DNA of 64,000 nt, taken from contig CAJNDS010002459.1 of the NCBI GenBank assembly GCA_905221605.1, forward strand, positions 302,501 to 366,500. Reading direction: 5' to 3'. Origin of the DNA: Symbiodinium natans (Eukaryota; Sar; Dinophyceae; Suessiales; Symbiodiniaceae). Every line of letters starts with the position of its first letter. Position 1 is the stretch's first letter. The translations under genes were made by a program, and so were the position numbers. The notes beneath the pieces were generated by a model. It searched no databases. It was not told the DNA's origin and saw only the letters and a list, made by a program, of their open reading frames with translations. Below are positions 24,345 to 35,240 of this stretch, piece by piece.

Positions 24345-24406
24345 AGCCGAGCCACACCTTTGCAAGAGGACAGGGCCGAGCCACACCTTTGCAAAAAAAA
24401 AACCCC
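24345..24406 (-). repeat. Right boundary inverted repeat
   Basis: Reverse complement of 19289-19347, with two AGCCACACCTTTGC units and A10. Confidence 0.85.
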
Positions 24407-24412
24407 TCCGCC

Positions 24413-24519
24413 GGTTTAGGGTTTAGGGTTTAGGGTTTAGGGTTTAGGGTTTAGGGTTTAGGGTTTAGGGTTTAGGGTTTAGGGTTTAGGGTTTAGGGTT
24501 TAGGGTTTAGGGTTTAGGT
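24413..24519 (+). repeat. Telomere-like array (TTTAGGG)15
   Basis: Perfect heptamers up to TTTAGGTGTT at the right edge. Confidence 0.95.
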
Positions 24520-25811
24520 GTTGCTGGCAGCTGAGGCCATGGAAGGAGGGCTGGTCATGTGGCAGGTTGGACACCTGAGGGAGTTCTTCAGGCGTGGCAC
24601 TCAGCGTGCGTTGGCTCCAAGTGTATTGTGATTGCAGCAAGGGAGAGCCATCCTCAACATAAGTTGTGAACAGCCTCTGGCAAAGTTATTTTGGTGTCTG
24701 CCATTCTAGAAATGGAAATGTCTTAGGTCGCAATTCAAGGGCCTTCATATCACACCGTGACCATTGAAAGCCTATTCATAATATGATGAGTGCTGTCATT
24801 GGACATGGTGGAAGTTCCTCCTCGCCCTCCTGAGGCGGGAAAAGCTGATCGTATAGAGCCAGTACGTGTTAATGGAAACAGGTCGGACAAGGCAGCTGTG
24901 CCATTCGACCTGCTGCGCCATAGTCTTGGTGCGTGCACGCGCGCTGCAAGGAAAAGCAGGGCTTAGATGCAGGGCGGCTGCATGACACCGCATGTTGCTG
25001 CGGTTGGACTATGAAAGCGCATTGAACATGCACAACGCCTGCAGCCATGACGGATACTTGATGCACAGAGTCTTTTGACATGGCGCCTTCTAGTCGTTGG
25101 GGCTTATGCAAAGTGGCACCAGCTGAGCAGCCACAACTCAGCGGGTCTTAGGCGACATTTGTGTAGCGAACGTGCTAGCCAGCATCCTATGGCGGCGTCT
25201 GAAGCACGTTTCCGCTTCCTGAGCGAAGAGGAAGCGGCTTTTCACCAAAACGGCTGGCAGCCCCAACACCTTCGATTTCTGCAAGATGCAGAGCGGACAC
25301 TTACATCTGACGTTTGCAGACGATGGGCGGGTCGTAGAACCCGTTTGCCCCAACTCCCGACCACGATCCCGCCAAACTTCATGCCCTTCAACAGGACGCT
25401 CGGCCTCATGAACGTCCGTGCTCCAAAGTACCACCATCTTATAAGCAACGCAATCGTTGATCTGACGACGATGGCGCTGACGCTGCGTGTTTTTTGCACG
25501 TCTTATCCGCTCCAGTGTACCCAGCTTCTGGCGCACTGGCGAGCAGCCTGGTGCCTGATGCTCCGAAGACTCGGCAAAGCCACCAGGCCGGACTTCGTGT
25601 TGGTTACGCCAAAACTTTTCATCTGGCATGAGTGAAGCCCAAGCAAACGATGTACGGCCTTGACACTGCACAGTGTAAGCAAGCACACAAGCCTAAGGTC
25701 CAGACGGAAGCCTAAACCCAGCTACAGGGTGCACCTTTCTTGCAAGGATCTGTGTCGAAACGTCCAACGCGGCCTCAGGAAAGAGAGGAACCGTAGGATC
25801 CCGGTCCGGCC
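24520..25811. other. No firmly supported gene
   Basis: Bases 25075-25686 are open on both strands for about 180 codons. Neither translation has a domain I recognise, and the strand cannot be decided. Confidence 0.4.
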
Positions 25812-27490
25812 ATGGCGGTCGAGGACTTGGAGAAGCTCTTGAGGGCTTTGCCGGCTGAGGGCGCCTTGCGTGGCCTGGAAGTCCTTGAGACCTTGGTGCG
25901 CAACGTGGTGCGGGCGCCGGAAGAGGAGAAGTTTAGGAGGCTCCGCACCAGCAACGAGAAGCTGGCGCCCCTCCTCAACCTCCCAGGAGTGCGCCGGAAG
26001 ATTCGTCCGTTTAGGCTCTTATTTGACCAGCAGCATGCCATATAGTCGCCTAGCTTAGGCCAGCACCGATCTTTGATCCGGTGTTTCTTGAACAACGTGC
26101 CGAAGCACCAAAAGCTGGTCCGACCACGGCCCGGAGGGGACTCCACAAAAGCCAGCCAGAGGAAGGCTCAGTTCTACCGCAAGAAAGGGGAAGAAAGCAG
26201 CAGCTACCGCACCAGAAAACCGCCGGAAAACCAAACCAGACCAAAACCAGCAGTCAACAACCCAACGAACAGAGCACCAAGAGAGAGTTCGGGGGGCCCT
26301 CTCAAGCGTGGAGAAGAAGAAGCAGAAGAAGCAGAAGAAGCAGAAGAAGAAGAAGAAGAAGAAGAAGAAGAAGAAGAAGAAGAAGAAGAAGAAGAAGAAG
26401 AAGAAGAAGAAGAAGAAGAAGAGGAGAGAGAGCAGCCCAGTAGTGGTTGTGTTTTTCAGGACAGCAACCCCACACTGTGATACACCATAGACAGTGCAGG
26501 ACAATCAAGGGCATTGCCCAGAGGGTTTTTTGTCACCACCTCACACCCGGATAGACACGCAGGGCAGGGCACATGCCCCTGAAGAGAGGAAGGGACCTTC
26601 CCGCAAACGTAAGGGGGTCAGCTAACTGGGGGGTGTGTCAGGGTTTGTTTCTAAAGGGGGGGGAAGCAACGCAGTCCTCTCCGTGTCATACCGAAGACTG
26701 GACGTCGGGCGCGCTCGCGCGCGGGGGCCTCCGGGCCTCTAGGCCCAGGAGCAGCCCAGAAGAGCAAGGGAAAGCGAAAAGGCTGTACAGCACTGACTAC
26801 CTGCCACAAGTGTGGTCCGCCACCGCAGATGCTTCCCCCGCGTCCGGCAGGAACTGCCAACACTGCTCTTGCCTTGGCCGTAACCACTTTACCAGACCTT
26901 TACCATAGCTACACGTTTGCCGTACTAGTGACATCTAGTGACTCTAGCCGCTGTACAAGTCGCTTGACATGTAAAGAGTGGCCAGGCGTGCGGAGGGAAG
27001 GGTTCTGCGGTTTGCGCAGGAGCCCGTGCCGTCATGGAATGCATGGGTTGGGAAGCAGCCGATGAGTTCTTGGTTCTCCCGATGAACGTTGAGCTGGACT
27101 TCCCGAACCACGTGTCGAAGATCCTGGACGCCAAGTCCCACTTCCTCCTCCGTGACCAAACTGAGAAGCGTGTTGCCAAGATTGCCCAGGCAGGCTTGAA
27201 CAGGTGTCGACATTGCATGAGAGCGGGTGTACATGCTGCACTGGTCGTCCCTTCTTGAGGCCCCCGCACAACGAGAAAGCGAGCTGGCAGAGGTCCGCGC
27301 CCTCCAGAAGCAGAAATACCAGGACCCTTCCAAAAACCAAGCATCACCAGAACTCAACCGTCTCAAGAAGCCACGGAGAGCTCATCCATGTCGCTCACTC
27401 CTTTCACTCCTTTCCTTCACGTGTTGCGAGGACGGTGGCAGCCCCTCGGAGCCCTACGAGGAGTACCGACCCTTCGAAGAGCCGAAGCCC
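25812..27490 (+). CDS. PUB (PUG) domain protein
   Basis: PUB domains bind the p97/VCP C-terminus in ubiquitin-linked protein quality control; this role is family knowledge. Exon 1 (25812-25986) starts at ATG in the context GCCATGG and encodes a helix, then VVRAPEEEKFRRLRTSNEK, the core PUB pattern (KFRxIRxxN). Exon 2 (27020-27189) continues in frame as GARAVMECMGW...FLVLP, the second half of the domain. The join works only with a GA 5' splice site (CCCAG|GAGTGC...GCGCAG|GAGCCC). Exon 3 starts at 27260 after a 70-bp GC-AG intron and reads APAQRESELAEVRALQKQ, a charged helical linker. The 3' end is unresolved; a segment near 27430-27500 (PYEEYRPFEEPKP) may follow. Intron 1 carries a long GAA repeat. 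It resembles the N-terminus of PNGase- or UBX-type PUB proteins, but the partner domain is not seen. Confidence 0.7.
26311..26428 (+). repeat. (GAA)n microsatellite within PUB-gene intron 1
   Basis: About 39 AAG/GAA units with early GCA interruptions. Lys/Glu/Arg or poly-Leu open frames here are translations of the repeat. Confidence 0.95.
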
Positions 27491-28650
27491 GACGCCTCCC
27501 TTTGCGAAGGCTGCGCTTCCTGGTGCTGCTGCTGCTCCTGGCTCGGAGGCTCCTGGACCAGCCCGGCCCGGAAGCCGAAGATGAGGACTTTGAGCCTCGG
27601 TTCCTGGCAGCTTGCGTTGTGCTCCTGTTTTCAGAAGCGAGGATCGCAGATCCCTCCGCGGTTTTCGCTCCTCCATTATAAATTATAAACACTAAGAACT
27701 ACCGAGGGACGACATCCCGCGGCAGATGGACATGAGCGACGTAAGCGCCGGCCTCCAGGTGGCGCGCCTCCTTGGCGGCGGCTGAGGCTAATTCCGACCG
27801 GTTCCCGGTTCGTGCTGAACCTCACGGGCTCTGAGGTGGGGGTCGCTTCATTCAACAACCCCAAAGCCATTACGTATATGGGAAACTGTCTTTAGCCAGT
27901 CAGCCATTGATCTACCTAGCAAGACTTGTGCAGCCGTTCCTATACCCAAGAAGACCCATTCCTCAGATGCCGGAGCAAGTAACGAGAAGGAAGGAGGCCT
28001 TTCCCAGACGCAGCGAGTGATGACGGCTCTGGGATCCAGAGCCGTCGGAGGGATGCGTCGACGAGGCTTATCCGTGCAGGTTTCTATGACTTAAGCACCG
28101 CATAGTAATAATAGCAATACTAGGAATAAAAGTAATAATAATAAGAAGAATACTAATAAACAGAAGAAGAATAAGAGTAAAAATAATAATACCACATGAA
28201 GAAGTGGTTACACTACTGGCATCAGTAATGCTGGTGAGTTCCATGTTGTACAGTGTACAGTCCTTGCTTTTTTCCTGAAGACTCACAGGAGTAGCTGTTG
28301 AACGGCTACACTGGAAGCACGATTTAAACTTAGGAAAATTAGGAAGTACGTTTTGAACGTTCTTCGAAATGTTTGTAGCTCAGTCCACGTGCATTTTCCG
28401 ATGAGAGTGGACACGAGTTGTGGAGGCAGCAGGTGAGAAGGCTGTAAGAGCGGCGTTGAAGCATCCGCGACAGCGCTGTAATCTCAAACATGACTGTGCC
28501 TGTTGATTGATTGATTGGCTTGCTAGAGTATGGGAGTCCAGTCAGTAGCACTGGAAGCCTCCGCTTGGGCAGTTTCTGGCAGCACCCACTGGAGTCCAGA
28601 TGCAAAAAGAAAACTCACTGATGGTGGAACACGCTTGCCCTTGATTTCCG
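27491..28650. other. No supported gene; AAT-type microsatellite at 28.10-28.20 kb
   Basis: Bases 28105-28195 are an imperfect AATAAT/AAGAAG run. The rest holds no recognisable coding sequence beyond possible 3' exons of the PUB gene before 27.69 kb. Confidence 0.5.
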
Positions 28651-28675
28651 ACACCCTAAACCCTAAACCCTAAAC
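28651..28675 (-). repeat. Short telomere-like array
   Basis: Three perfect CCCTAAA units. Confidence 0.85.
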
Positions 28676-28799
28676 ATGAGAGGCCAAGGAGCGAAAAGAA
28701 AGGTGCCGGTGACAGCGGTCTTCATATGGTACCGAAGTGTTGGTCTGAGTCTCTAACCACGACAGTTGATGTGCGCAACAACGTCGAATCCCAAATAGA

Positions 28800-30017
28800 A
28801 TGTATGTTGTACATTCTGCGCTGATGGCACTGAAGTGTTGTAGCTGTTGTCCTTGCTTCCAAAACAAGCGGAACACGCATGCATCTGAGCATGCTGCATT
28901 CCACAACACATGCAGTACTTTGTTGAGGGCAGATGGGTTCGTTGGCAGGTGGCTCGGCGCAGCTACGGCCTATCTCCCAAGATCTGGGAGGGTCCGCACG
29001 GCGTTTGGAACAACCACCGCAGCTCTCATCACACAAGCTCTGCCGCGTGACCTCCTCTTCCCAGTCACTACACTCGCCACTGGAAAGGCTGACATACTTT
29101 CTGCCCTTGCAGCTGTTGACAATGTTTCTACGACGTTTACAGAGTACTTTGAGGCTACGACGCTTCTCGGCGACGAAGTGCTGCGTTTCGGCAGGACACG
29201 CGTGCGGCGAGCAGAGTTTCATGGAGAAGCCCCCAACCGCTTTGCTGCAGAGGGTATCCTCCACCGTGCAGCGGTTCTTCTTTGGGCGCTGGCCAACCAG
29301 CCGACCGGTTCCATGCCCTTCCCGCAAGTGGTCGAGGTGGGTGTGAATCGTGCAGAATGCTCTGTTCGTCTGCTGGCCTCACACGAACAGCTGACATGGT
29401 TGGGGGTCGACCTCTATGTCGCCGCGGATCGGAAAGGGATCATGGGAGGCTCGGAGCTGGCCGATGCCCGTGCCGCGCTGGCACCCTGGCTCGGTCGCAG
29501 GGCGCAGCTCCTCTTGGACCAGAGCACCTCCGCAGCAAAGTCCTGGAGGGGTCTCAGAAATTTCGACTTGGCCTTCTTGGATGCAGATCATGAGGAGCAT
29601 TCCGTTAAAAGTGATATTGAAGCTTGGAGTCCCCTTGTGAAAGAGGGTGGGGTCGTTGCAGGCCACGACTACGCCCGCATCTGGCCTGGGGTTGTCCAGG
29701 CCGCCCATGCAAGCCTGCCCAACACCACTCTACACGTGGCTCCGGACATGGTTTTCTGGTGGTACAAGCCGCATCAAGCCGCATATGACAGCCACCAAAC
29801 CGCCCAAGCAGATGGCAGAAAAGAAGGGGCATTTCATGGAGGATTGTATGTGCCTGCTCATACCCGCCTGGAGGCTGCCTGCATGGTCCTGCCTTTGCTG
29901 AAGCGTGCGTCGTGCTTGCACATGTCGGGCTTTTCACCTCAGCAGAGTCACATGGGGTGGATCTCTGAACACCACATCCGACCACTCCATCTGACAACCA
30001 CATGTGTGACAATGTAA
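28800..30017 (+). CDS. Class I SAM-dependent methyltransferase (Methyltransf_24-like)
   Basis: A continuous 405-codon frame. Residues about 175-300 carry the Rossmann-fold methyltransferase motifs: VVEVGVNRAECSVRLL (motif I, glycine-poor but with the acidic E-x-G pattern), WLGVDLY (motif II, acidic residue at the strand end), FDLAFLDADHEEH and VKSDIEAWSPL, then LVKEGGVVAGHDY. This D-H...D-I..W.PLV..GG..AGHDY layout is typical of the Methyltransf_24 / TylF-like group. The substrate is not predictable. The first ~120 residues are not conserved-looking and the true start may be downstream or in another exon. The frame after about residue 345 (GLY|GTATGTGCC) may read through a GT donor, so the annotated C-terminus is uncertain. 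A 416-codon antisense frame here is a shadow. Confidence 0.75.
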   Translation: MYVVHSALMALKCCSCCPCFQNKRNTHASEHAAFHNTCSTLLRADGFVGRWLGAATAYLPRSGRVRTAFGTTTAALITQALPRDLLFPVTTLATGKADILSALAAVDNVSTTFTEYFEATTLLGDEVLRFGRTRVRRAEFHGEAPNRFAAEGILHRAAVLLWALANQPTGSMPFPQVVEVGVNRAECSVRLLASHEQLTWLGVDLYVAADRKGIMGGSELADARAALAPWLGRRAQLLLDQSTSAAKSWRGLRNFDLAFLDADHEEHSVKSDIEAWSPLVKEGGVVAGHDYARIWPGVVQAAHASLPNTTLHVAPDMVFWWYKPHQAAYDSHQTAQADGRKEGAFHGGLYVPAHTRLEAACMVLPLLKRASCLHMSGFSPQQSHMGWISEHHIRPLHLTTTCVTM

Positions 30018-31236
30018 AGTGAAGAAACTGAATAGTTGAGTTGCCATTGAGGCTGCTACAAAACGTTTTCATGAGCTCCGCAGCCCTCATGATGTTGCCT
30101 TGATGCCGATGAGATGGCTGATGATGAACGCAAGGCCCAACGGAGCCCGCCAGACCAGAATGCCCGTAGCATCCCCACGTGCCCTTGTTGAGACAAGCGC
30201 AGCGCAGGTGTAGCCCTTTGGGACAGCGCCGACCGCGCAGTCTGGGCCATGACTGGACAGGCGCAGGCCGTTGTTGGCGCGGTTTGATTTCCCAGGTCTC
30301 ATCCCAAGTCACCGAAAGAATCCAAACCTGCACAGTCCTGACAGGTGGAGGGCGCTGATGCAGGCAGAAAAGTACTGCAGCAGGCAGGCGCTGGATGCAA
30401 AGATCAAGCGGACGCACAGGTGCACTCCTTCTTGGTGTGGACCTCCAGTCGCTAGACGTCGACTCGTTACTTGGTCCTCTGGCCTCAAGGTGCGGAAATG
30501 GATGGAAATGGCATGAGAGCAGAATGTAAGATCGAGTTGCTGCTCCATTCGGCCATTCTGGCAGGGGATCACGAAGCCTAGGCTTTCGGCACCTCGGCAT
30601 TTGGGACAGTTTCTGCTTTAAAGAGTTTGTCTGAGCTCTCGAATTCCGAGGCAAAGGCCACCACGTGTGGGTGTTGAAGGGTTGAGGTGCCCTGGCCTTC
30701 AGAAGCTTCACGGAAGTGGCGGCGAAATGCCTTAGCAAAGCTCTGCCAGGGCGGATGAAGTCATCTCCGCGCAGAAGAAAGCCTTGGAGCAGCCTGCTCC
30801 CTGGAACGGTGCTGCCACTTGTTCCATCCTGCGCCCTACGCACACTGTCAGGCATCGTGCCATGACACTAGACCTTCTGTTCTTAGCAGGCGAGTAATTG
30901 CAGTCACACCCATCATGCGAGGCTCCCAAAATGGGGAGGGGGGAGTATCAGCCCCACCGCACCTGAAAAAAGTTGGAAAACGAGTGGTGGTGAAGGGTAG
31001 GAGGAGGAGGTGGGCACCTGAATCAGTTTATGATACTCCTCAGGCCCGCGGCAGCTTGAGCACTTGAGCAACCTGCAACCTTTCTACTGGAGTAGCTGCA
31101 AACAAAATCCCAACAATTAACCTTCTGACATGTAGCTCCCCCGCAAAAAAGGCGCTGAAGGGGTACTGTCGGTGTTTTGTGCGCCTTGCTGAGGCCGGCA
31201 CCCACCCAGGCAGTGAAGGCCAAGGCACAGCTTCGG
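30018..31236. other. No supported gene
   Basis: Only overlapping unsupported frames. Bases 30930-31010 are A/G-rich. Confidence 0.45.
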
Positions 31237-31337
31237 CATAGGGTTTAGGGTTTAGGGTTTGGGGTTTGGGGTTTAGGGTTTCGGGTTTAGGGTTTAGGGT
31301 TCAGGGCTTAGGGTTTTGGGTTTAGGGTTTAGGGTTT
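31237..31337 (+). repeat. Telomere-like array (TTTAGGG)n
   Basis: About 14 units with TTTGGGG, TTTCGGG and TTCAGGG variants. Confidence 0.95.
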
Positions 31338-31489
31338 TTTTTGTCTGAAGGGACGTTTGAAGCGAGCACTCGGAAGTGCTTGGAGTCTCGGTCTGTTTTC
31401 AACGGTGCTCTTGTATTGCTCCTTCACTGTTTGGATCTGTTTGGGGTCTACGCTGGCATAGGGTGCCGAGCTTCCCTTCTTTGAACGGC

Positions 31490-33032
31490 TCTTTTTGCAA
31501 GGCCGCGAACTGCTTGGCTCATGGGCCGGCGCTGGTGGGTGGCAAGTGCGGCGAGCGCATGTTCTTCATCGTGGCAACCTCAACCTTCAGTCCCGCGTGC
31601 GGCGGAGATGTGGAGCCTCAAGGATTCCAGAGGTCGAAGAAGCACGTGGTGACACTTTTTTAAACTGCCGATCGCTGCATGTCGCTGTAGGTAACCACGG
31701 TGACGTCAGATGGCCAAGTCCCAACCTCGGAATCGGCATCGCAATGTCCCAAGATGTTGAAAAAGTGTTTGTGGCCTCACCACTGTAGGTCATGAAGGAG
31801 GGCGGGGCATCCGTCACTTGCATCGTGTCTTGCCCTTAATGTAGAACTGTCCGCAGCGTATCGACCGCATGGACGGAATTTTTGCAGAAGGCAAAGCAAT
31901 GCAAGTTGACGCAGTTTGCTTGACCAAGCTCTCCGTGTGCATTTCTGCCACAAGGACCGGCCGCAGCCTCATGTCCAAAACGCAGCCAGAGCCGCGCCCG
32001 TTCGTGGAAGACCGCCAGGCAAGGCTTTGGGGCTGGTTGCAGCAATTGACACATCAGCTTCTATCCCGCTCTAGGATGGCACATACCACATCCAGTTCGT
32101 TTGTGCAACGCCTGGGGTCTACGAGATCGCAGCGTGCGTGGATGGGGTTGCCTTACCTATGTGTTGGGCACTTACCTCACTGTGCAGCGAACAGCCCTGA
32201 AACCGGATAACCATGGATTGGCCAGATGGTGTTATTTAGAATTTAGAGTTTAGAGTGGAGATCCAGCCGAGCTGAGACCGAGGCCCCATTGCAGTCAGCG
32301 TCGCGCCCTGCACTCGACTTCGATGTTGTCATCGAGATAGCCTGGCGTTGCTTGGCCTGGCTATGTCTAGGCCTGGCCCACCCAGTGCGACTACCACACA
32401 GGCAAAGCCAAGCTTCCCGAAAGTCAGAGCAAGTCCTGTTTCTTGACTCCGGGTCAAGTAGGATTTCACTTCAATTGGCAAAGCAGTCTCATATCAACGT
32501 CTCTCGATCGCATCAGTCGCACGGGGTATATGTTGTGGGCAGGTTCGCGGCGATGGGTCGCAGCGCTGCACACTGGGTGGCTCAGCCGAGTTCACAATCC
32601 AGGCCATGATGTCGTTGGCTGCCTTTGGGCATAAAGCTCTTGAAATCCGTGCCTTGAGGCCATGGACGAATTCGGAAATCTGTGCGGAGAGGGTGGAGCT
32701 CGTTGTGGCCCCAGTTCTTGCAGGCGCGTACATCGAGGCGTTCATCCTGCCGCTGAAGGTTTCGGCGTGCGGGCCAGCGCCCACGTGCGATTGCACGAAG
32801 TCTCCGACAACGAGGCATGTGCCATGGTGTTTGTGGTTGCTACTTGCGCCTGTCGACTTGAAGCATGGCATTTTTGCCATGATCTGCCGAAGGATGGCAC
32901 ATACACCGTTACCTACTCGATTCCAGACTGGGCGCAAGGGCCCGTGAAACTGGAGGTCGCGGATTTGGAGTGCGGAAGTACCCGTCTGGAGAATGCCACA
33001 ATATGCCACACCTCCCTCGACACCTCCGGAAG
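31490..33032 (+). CDS. Exons of a filamin-type (ABP280) Ig-repeat protein
   Basis: Three separated stretches match pieces of the filamin repeat. At about 31515-31622, AHGPALVGGKCGERM...CGGDVE fits its first strands (G-P-x-L-xx-G, then GGD). At 32075, DGTYHIQFVCATPGVYEIAA fits the DGTYxVxYxPxxPGxYxVxV core. At 32893-33032, DGTYTVTYSIPDW...GPVKLEVADLECG is a second core. Both core exons begin with the identical 12 bases GATGGCACATAC directly after an AG acceptor (CTCTAG and CCGAAG), consistent with duplicated exons. The last ends at AG|GTATTG, a normal donor. Frames between are not resolved. Filamin repeats usually serve in actin cross-linking or surface scaffolds; the role here is unknown. Cysteine content is higher than in animal filamins. 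The gene ends are not located. Confidence 0.5.
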
Positions 33033-33488
33033 GTATTGTTGGATGGCCATCCAATCCGAGGCTCCCCGCTCATGCCGAGGATTATAGGCCAGGCATGCCT
33101 TGAAAAGAAAAAGAGGGGGCCCGGCGCGGCTTATGTCTGCTTATGTCTGCAACTCGAACGCAGGCTACGTGCCGGACAAGGGCGTAGAACCCAAGGCCAA
33201 GGCACAAGGCCGAGTCCAGAAGGGTGCTGGTGGTACTTTCACCGATCAACTTCCGCCGGAACCTCAGCTGAAGCCTCGTGCATTTCTTGGCGTATCGGCG
33301 TATCCCTTGCCGCGCATGCTCACACTATGTCCGCAACGTGCTCGTGCTCGCAGCATGTTCCTAGCACGTCTTGCGGTGCCCTGCCCATTGGCCTCCTAAT
33401 GCAAGCTCAGAGCTGAACAGCCCGAGCCCTGCCCAGTGAAAGCAGTGCTTGCTACTAGCCGGTGCATGCTCTTCACCTTTGGAGCGCC

Positions 33489-33812
33489 ATGGTGGTGTCG
33501 GAGAGCCGTGTGCCGTGCCTCATCGCCTGCCATGTGTGCTCCCGCGAGTTCGGAGCTGCCAGGGCCTGAAGAAGGAAATGGGAGCTATCAGCAAGCCACA
33601 AGCACCACAGTGCTACCTTGGCCAGACGCAACACAACTTGTCACGTTGTAGAACTGGGCACTGAGGCCTCCATCGATGTGCATCTGGAGCAGTGCGTCAG
33701 AAAGTGGGAGGACATCCAGCTACAGAAGCCTCGACAGCATCGCGAGTCTGTGCCAGAGTGCCCGAATCTGACGCCAGAGATGACACAGACTGACTTCAAC
33801 CGGGCGCCTTAG
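33489..33812 (+). pseudogene. Partial C2HC zinc-finger locus
   Basis: A segment from 33489 reads CLIACHVCSREFG, the first half of a C2HC finger. It closes before the second half, SIDVHLEQCVRKWEDIQ, at about 33668-33730 in another frame. Finger halves joined by a short intron are also seen in the intact gene at 36547, but I could not find a splice pair that gives correct finger spacing here. It could be two exons of an upstream zinc-finger gene or a decayed copy. Confidence 0.45.
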
Positions 33813-33841
33813 CTGAAGCGAGACAAGGGTTTGCCATTTGC

Positions 33842-34291
33842 ATGAAGCAATCAAGCACAACACCGTCAATCAGTCAATTCTCGAAGCCGGTCAGAGCAAA
33901 CCAACAGGGGCTTTCTTCAAACTGTTCAGCATTGCTGCCCCCCCTGAACCCCTCTTCAATGGAGGCGGATGTTCTGGAAAGATCCGAAGACTCGACCCCC
34001 CATTCAACGGAAGGTGGATGTTCCCCTGAGAGCGAACATAGCGGCCACTGGCCCATTGCGATAAAGAAAGGGAAGCTGATTGCCATTGGTGATCCCTTCG
34101 CTAAAGCCAAACAAAAGCTCCAGAGGCTATGGGGTATGAAGCCACACAGGCCCTTGGGCCCTTGTACTTCTGCCCCTAGAAAGCCCACGAACCTGCGAAA
34201 CCCCAAATTCTCTAAGCTCGGGAACTCAGATTCGTGGTCGGCGCTTTACAAAAATGATGCCACGGCCAGAATACCAGAAGCCGTGCTCTAA
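33842..34291 (+). CDS. Possible exon, unknown function
   Basis: The 149-codon frame is serine- and lysine-rich (residues about 75-140: AIKKGKLIAIGDPFAKAKQK) and ends at a TAA. No domain is recognised. It follows the zinc-finger fragments on the same strand and might be part of that gene. Confidence 0.25.
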   Translation: MKQSSTTPSISQFSKPVRANQQGLSSNCSALLPPLNPSSMEADVLERSEDSTPHSTEGGCSPESEHSGHWPIAIKKGKLIAIGDPFAKAKQKLQRLWGMKPHRPLGPCTSAPRKPTNLRNPKFSKLGNSDSWSALYKNDATARIPEAVL

Positions 34292-34450
34292 GCAGAGTCG
34301 CTCCAGCAAATGCTGAAGTCGCCGGGGCACACATTAAACCCAACAGCTCAACTTCCAGCTTAAAACCCCAAGTCAACCCCCCAAAACCAACTTAAGCTTC
34401 AGAGTTCAAGTCCTCAGGCCCCGCCTGTGTCCTGAGCATACCTTGAGCAT

Positions 34451-34634
34451 GAAACCCTAAACCCTAAACCCTGAACCCTGAACCCCAAACCCCCAACCCC
34501 CAACCCCCAAACCCCAACCCCCAACCCCCAACCCCCAACCCCCAAACCCCAAACCCCAGACCCCAAACCCCAAACCCCAACCCCCAACCCCCAACCCCCA
34601 ACCCCCAAACCCCAAACCCCAAACCCCAACCTTC
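34451..34634 (-). repeat. Telomere-like array changing to CCCCAAA/CCCCCAA
   Basis: The first units are CCCTAAA/CCCTGAA. The remaining 150 bp are CCCCAAA and CCCCCAA. This C-rich variant block is unlike the other arrays in the window. Confidence 0.9.
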
Positions 34635-34741
34635 AAATGAACGTCCGAGCCATCCCTAGCCTCGCGAAGCACTGAGGCAGTCCGAGCTCGCTTTCAGAGG
34701 CGATGCCATCACTGCGGCAAAAGCATCTTGCTGTTGGTTAC

Positions 34742-34853
34742 TAGGGTTTAGGGTTAGCAGGGTTCAGGGTTCAGGGTTTAGGGTTTAGGGTTTAGGGTTT
34801 AGGGTTTAGGGTTTAGGGTTTAGGGTTTAGGGTTTAGGGTTTAGGGTTTAGGA
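34742..34853 (+). repeat. Telomere-like array (TTTAGGG)n
   Basis: About 14 units. Faces the oppositely oriented array at 34451 across about 108 bp. Confidence 0.95.
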
Positions 34854-35240
34854 TTCCGTACTAACCAACAGTAAGGCATGCATGCCAGCCAGCTTCCAGC
34901 TCACCTTCAGAGCTGCCTCAAAGCCGTGGTTCCCAAAGCTCCACCTGTGGCTTTGCCCATGACTTCTGATGTAGGGTTGGCTCAGAAGGTCTTATCTCCT
35001 CTAGGCGAGTTGTAGACACGACGGGGTTTAGAAATCAAGGCAAGAAATCTTAGGACGCCTTGTGGCCCCTCCCCCCCCCCCGCCCACCGACTTCTTCTTG
35101 AACCCAGCACGACAACTAAACATGACAAGGCCCCGGGGTTAGGCAGCAATCTTGAACTTGCCCCAGGAGTTATAAGGTAGGGATTAGGTTTAGTGTGTCC
35201 TTTTACGGTGTCCTTGGGGGTGTCTGACATATGTGACTTG
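34854..35240. other. No supported gene
   Basis: Unique sequence with a C10 run near 35072. Confidence 0.5.

Larger units (their letters stand above)
19289..24406. mobile_element. Repeat island bounded by ~60-bp inverted repeats
   Basis: The left boundary (19289-19347) reads GGGG, ten T, then GCAAAGGTGTGGCTCGGCCC and a second GCAAAGGTGTGGC. The right boundary (24345-24406) is its reverse complement with about two mismatches, ending in ten A and CCCC. Each boundary contains two direct copies of a GCAAAGGTGTGGCT unit. Outside both ends lie TTTAGGG arrays in the same orientation. The interior is wholly repetitive, with no transposase or reverse transcriptase frame. It could be a non-autonomous composite element inserted into telomere-like sequence, or a satellite island whose edges are two copies of a separate small repeat. 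Confidence 0.45.

Noticed and set aside
24074-24426. Poly-Pro and poly-Gly open frames
   Set aside because: They translate G/C homopolymer tracts and the 108-bp repeat.
26055-26514. Poly-Phe, poly-Leu, poly-Glu and poly-Lys frames
   Set aside because: They translate the GAA microsatellite lying in the PUB-gene intron.
29605-30855. 416-codon minus-strand frame
   Set aside because: It is antisense to the methyltransferase over part of its length, has no domain, and its composition is that of a shadow frame.
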